From: JANQIO01 sp965601975
GTDB lineage: Bacteria > Pseudomonadota > Gammaproteobacteria > Pseudomonadales > Halieaceae
DNA: 64,000 nucleotides
Direction: 5' to 3'
Assembly: GCA_965601975.1 (NCBI GenBank)
Contig: OZ271856.1
Coordinates: 4,588,001-4,652,000 of the forward strand
The translations under genes and the position numbers were made by a program. Under the pieces are notes generated by a model. The model saw only the letters and a program-made list of their open reading frames with translations. It had not been told where the DNA came from and searched no databases. This document shows, one piece after another, positions 63,158-64,000 of the stretch; within the stretch, counting starts at the first letter, position 1, and each line of letters opens with the position of its first letter.

Positions 63158-63545
63158 CGGGCCGCTCCTTGACCAGGGCCGCCGCCAGCAGCAGTGCCCA
63201 GCCACAGAGAAAGGCGACGCCTCCCAGCGGGGTAATTGCACCCAGCCATTTGAGGCCGGTTATCGCCAGCAGGTAGAGGCTGCCGCAAAACAGCAGCAGG
63301 CCGGCGCTGAATGCCCAGCCCGCTGCCCGCAGGCTGGCGCGCGAGGATTCCCGGCACAGCAGGGCTACCGCCAGCAGGGCGAGGGTGTGAAAGAAGTGGT
63401 AGTCGACGGCGGTCTGGTAAACCGCTTCGGCGCGGGCATCCAACTGCCCGCGCAGGGCATGCGCGCCGAACGCGCCCAATGCGACCGCAAGGAAACCGCT
63501 GGCCGCAGCGATGCCGAGAAAAACCTTCTGTTGAGTGCGGGCCAT
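63150..63545 (-). CDS. DUF423 family membrane protein
   Basis: 131-residue protein with four predicted membrane helices. The DUF423 (YgdD-like) signature is the N-terminal LGAFGAHALRG and the segment YHFFHTLALLAVALL, plus GSLYLLAITGLKWLGAITPLGG. Function unknown. Its upstream sequence is a 22-23-bp tandem repeat whose units each carry a TATAAA and an AAGG in this orientation. Confidence 0.92.
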   Translation of the reverse strand: MARTQQKVFLGIAAASGFLAVALGAFGAHALRGQLDARAEAVYQTAVDYHFFHTLALLAVALLCRESSRASLRAAGWAFSAGLLLFCGSLYLLAITGLKWLGAITPLGGVAFLCGWALLLAAALVKERPGV

Positions 63546-63546
63546 A

Positions 63547-63636
63547 GAGCCTTCAGCGGGTTTATAAAAGAGCCTTCAGCGGGTTTATAAAGAGCCTTCA
63601 GCGGGTTTATAAAGAGCCTTCAGCGGGTTTATAAAA
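63547..63636. repeat. Four tandem 22-23-bp repeats upstream of the DUF423 gene
   Basis: Units start at 63547, 63570, 63592 and 63614; the plus-strand core is GAGCCTTCAGCGGGTTTATA. Read in the gene's direction each unit contains TATAAA, resembling a -10 box, and GAAGG, resembling a ribosome-binding site; the copy at the gene boundary supplies the actual leader. Units vary only by an A in the A-run. Confidence 0.92.
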
Positions 63637-63660
63637 AGCCTTAAAGGTGGGCTTTACGGC
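63633..63660 (-). terminator. Rho-independent terminator of rpoH
   Basis: On the minus strand, directly after the rpoH stop, GCCGTAAAG and CTTTAAGGC form a 9-bp stem with one mismatch and a five-base loop, followed by TTTTTAT. It separates rpoH from the DUF423-trmB pair. Confidence 0.8.
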
Positions 63661-64000
63661 CTAGGCTTCGATACTGGCCCGGAGTTTCTTCATGGCGTTT
63701 TGCTCGAGCTGGCGAATGCGCTCGGCGGAAACGCCGTACTCGTCGGCCAGCTCATGCAGCGTGGCCTTGTCTTCGGACAGCCAGCGGCGGGCCACGATAT
63801 CCTGGCTGCGTTCATCGAGCTCGTGCAGTGCCAGCTTGAGCTTCTGCTCGCTGCTGTCGCGCCAGTCCGCCGCCTCGATCAGCTCGGCGGGATCCTGGCG
63901 GCGGTCTTCCAGGTAATTCGCCGGCGCCTGCCAGGCGTCTTCGTCGTCGCCATCGGCAGGCGCTTCGAAGGTGAGGTCATGGGAGCTGAGGCGGCCCTCC
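63661..64000 (-). CDS. rpoH: RNA polymerase sigma-32 factor RpoH (5' part outside window)
   Basis: C-terminal 112 residues of the heat-shock sigma factor; the N-terminal part is beyond the right edge. The visible part has the RpoH-type acidic stretch and ANYLEDRRQDPAELIE. Sigma region 4 follows: ALHELDERSQDIVARRW, then the helix-turn-helix ATLHELADEYGVSAERIRQL and the ending EQNAMKKLRASIEA. Synteny with trmB and hemW matches Pseudomonas. Confidence 0.95.
   Translation of the reverse strand, partial: EGRLSSHDLTFEAPADGDDEDAWQAPANYLEDRRQDPAELIEAADWRDSSEQKLKLALHELDERSQDIVARRWLSEDKATLHELADEYGVSAERIRQLEQNAMKKLRASIEA

Noticed and set aside
63158..63241. N-terminal extension of trmB to 63241
   Set aside because: The extra 28 residues lie entirely inside the DUF423 gene and have no TrmB similarity.
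63547..63636. CRISPR or transposon end
   Set aside because: The 22-23-bp units abut without spacers, and no transposase or target-site duplication is visible.

Overview
The window is a GC-rich (roughly 60-65 %), densely packed chromosomal segment of a gammaproteobacterium. Local gene orders match those known from Pseudomonas and Escherichia: rppH-ptsP-lgt-thyA-folA, ygfB-ubiH-ubiI beside zapA-6S RNA-fau, tkt-epd-pgk-fba, and gshB-tonB-yqgE-ruvX-pilU/pilT-yggS-proC-yggT-metX-metW-rdgB-hemW-trmB-rpoH. The two large TonB-dependent receptors and the DUF3450/TolQ-like transport operon suggest a marine, oligotroph-type lineage (Cellvibrionales/Halieaceae-like). That placement is an inference from gene content, not from a marker phylogeny. 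I see no insertion sequences, prophage, CRISPR arrays, tRNA or rRNA genes. Many genes are coupled by GTGA or ATGA stop/start overlaps.

Layout. 1-2290: the start of a TonB-energisation operon (DUF3450 protein, then a MotA/TolQ/ExbB channel running off the left edge). 2443-8175: folate and thymidylate genes folA-thyA, lgt, an NRDE/TANGO2-type gene, and ptsP-rppH. 8284-13598: a HAD phosphatase, an rRNA methyltransferase, gcvH, two ubiquinone hydroxylases and a UPF0149 protein. 13660-15515: a ZapB-like gene, zapA, 6S RNA, a striking array of 62-bp tandem repeats, and 5-formyl-THF cyclo-ligase. 15861-18191: divergent ilvA and rpiA.

18255-34010 is the accessory heart of the window. It holds a complete oligopeptide-type ABC transporter (its OppC-like permease carries an inserted fibronectin-III-like periplasmic domain), an ECF sigma factor, a FecR-type anti-sigma protein, an STN-domain TonB receptor, a small secreted protein, a second TonB receptor with the codon usage of a very highly expressed gene, a terminator, a 2-oxoglutarate/Fe(II) oxygenase-like protein and a methyltransferase. 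I read this as an outer-membrane-to-cytoplasm uptake and sensing locus with unknown substrate; it is the best candidate here for an undescribed system.

34013-42028, on the minus strand, carries a transglutaminase-like TPR lipoprotein, an alpha/beta hydrolase, a MarC/YhgN protein and the central-carbon operon tkt-epd-pgk-fba. Divergent from tkt is a methionine-cycle operon: an ArsR-methyltransferase fusion resembling SahR, with a perfect 24-bp palindrome over its own promoter, followed by metK, ahcY, metF, rsmE and a thioesterase. 47907-51002 holds nhaA, a GNAT acetyltransferase and a membrane-anchored hydrolase. 51117-64000 is the conserved gshB-to-rpoH block, including ruvX with an apparent CTG start codon, twitching-motility ATPases pilT/pilU, and a short tandem repeat next to the rpoH terminator. 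rpoH runs off the right edge.
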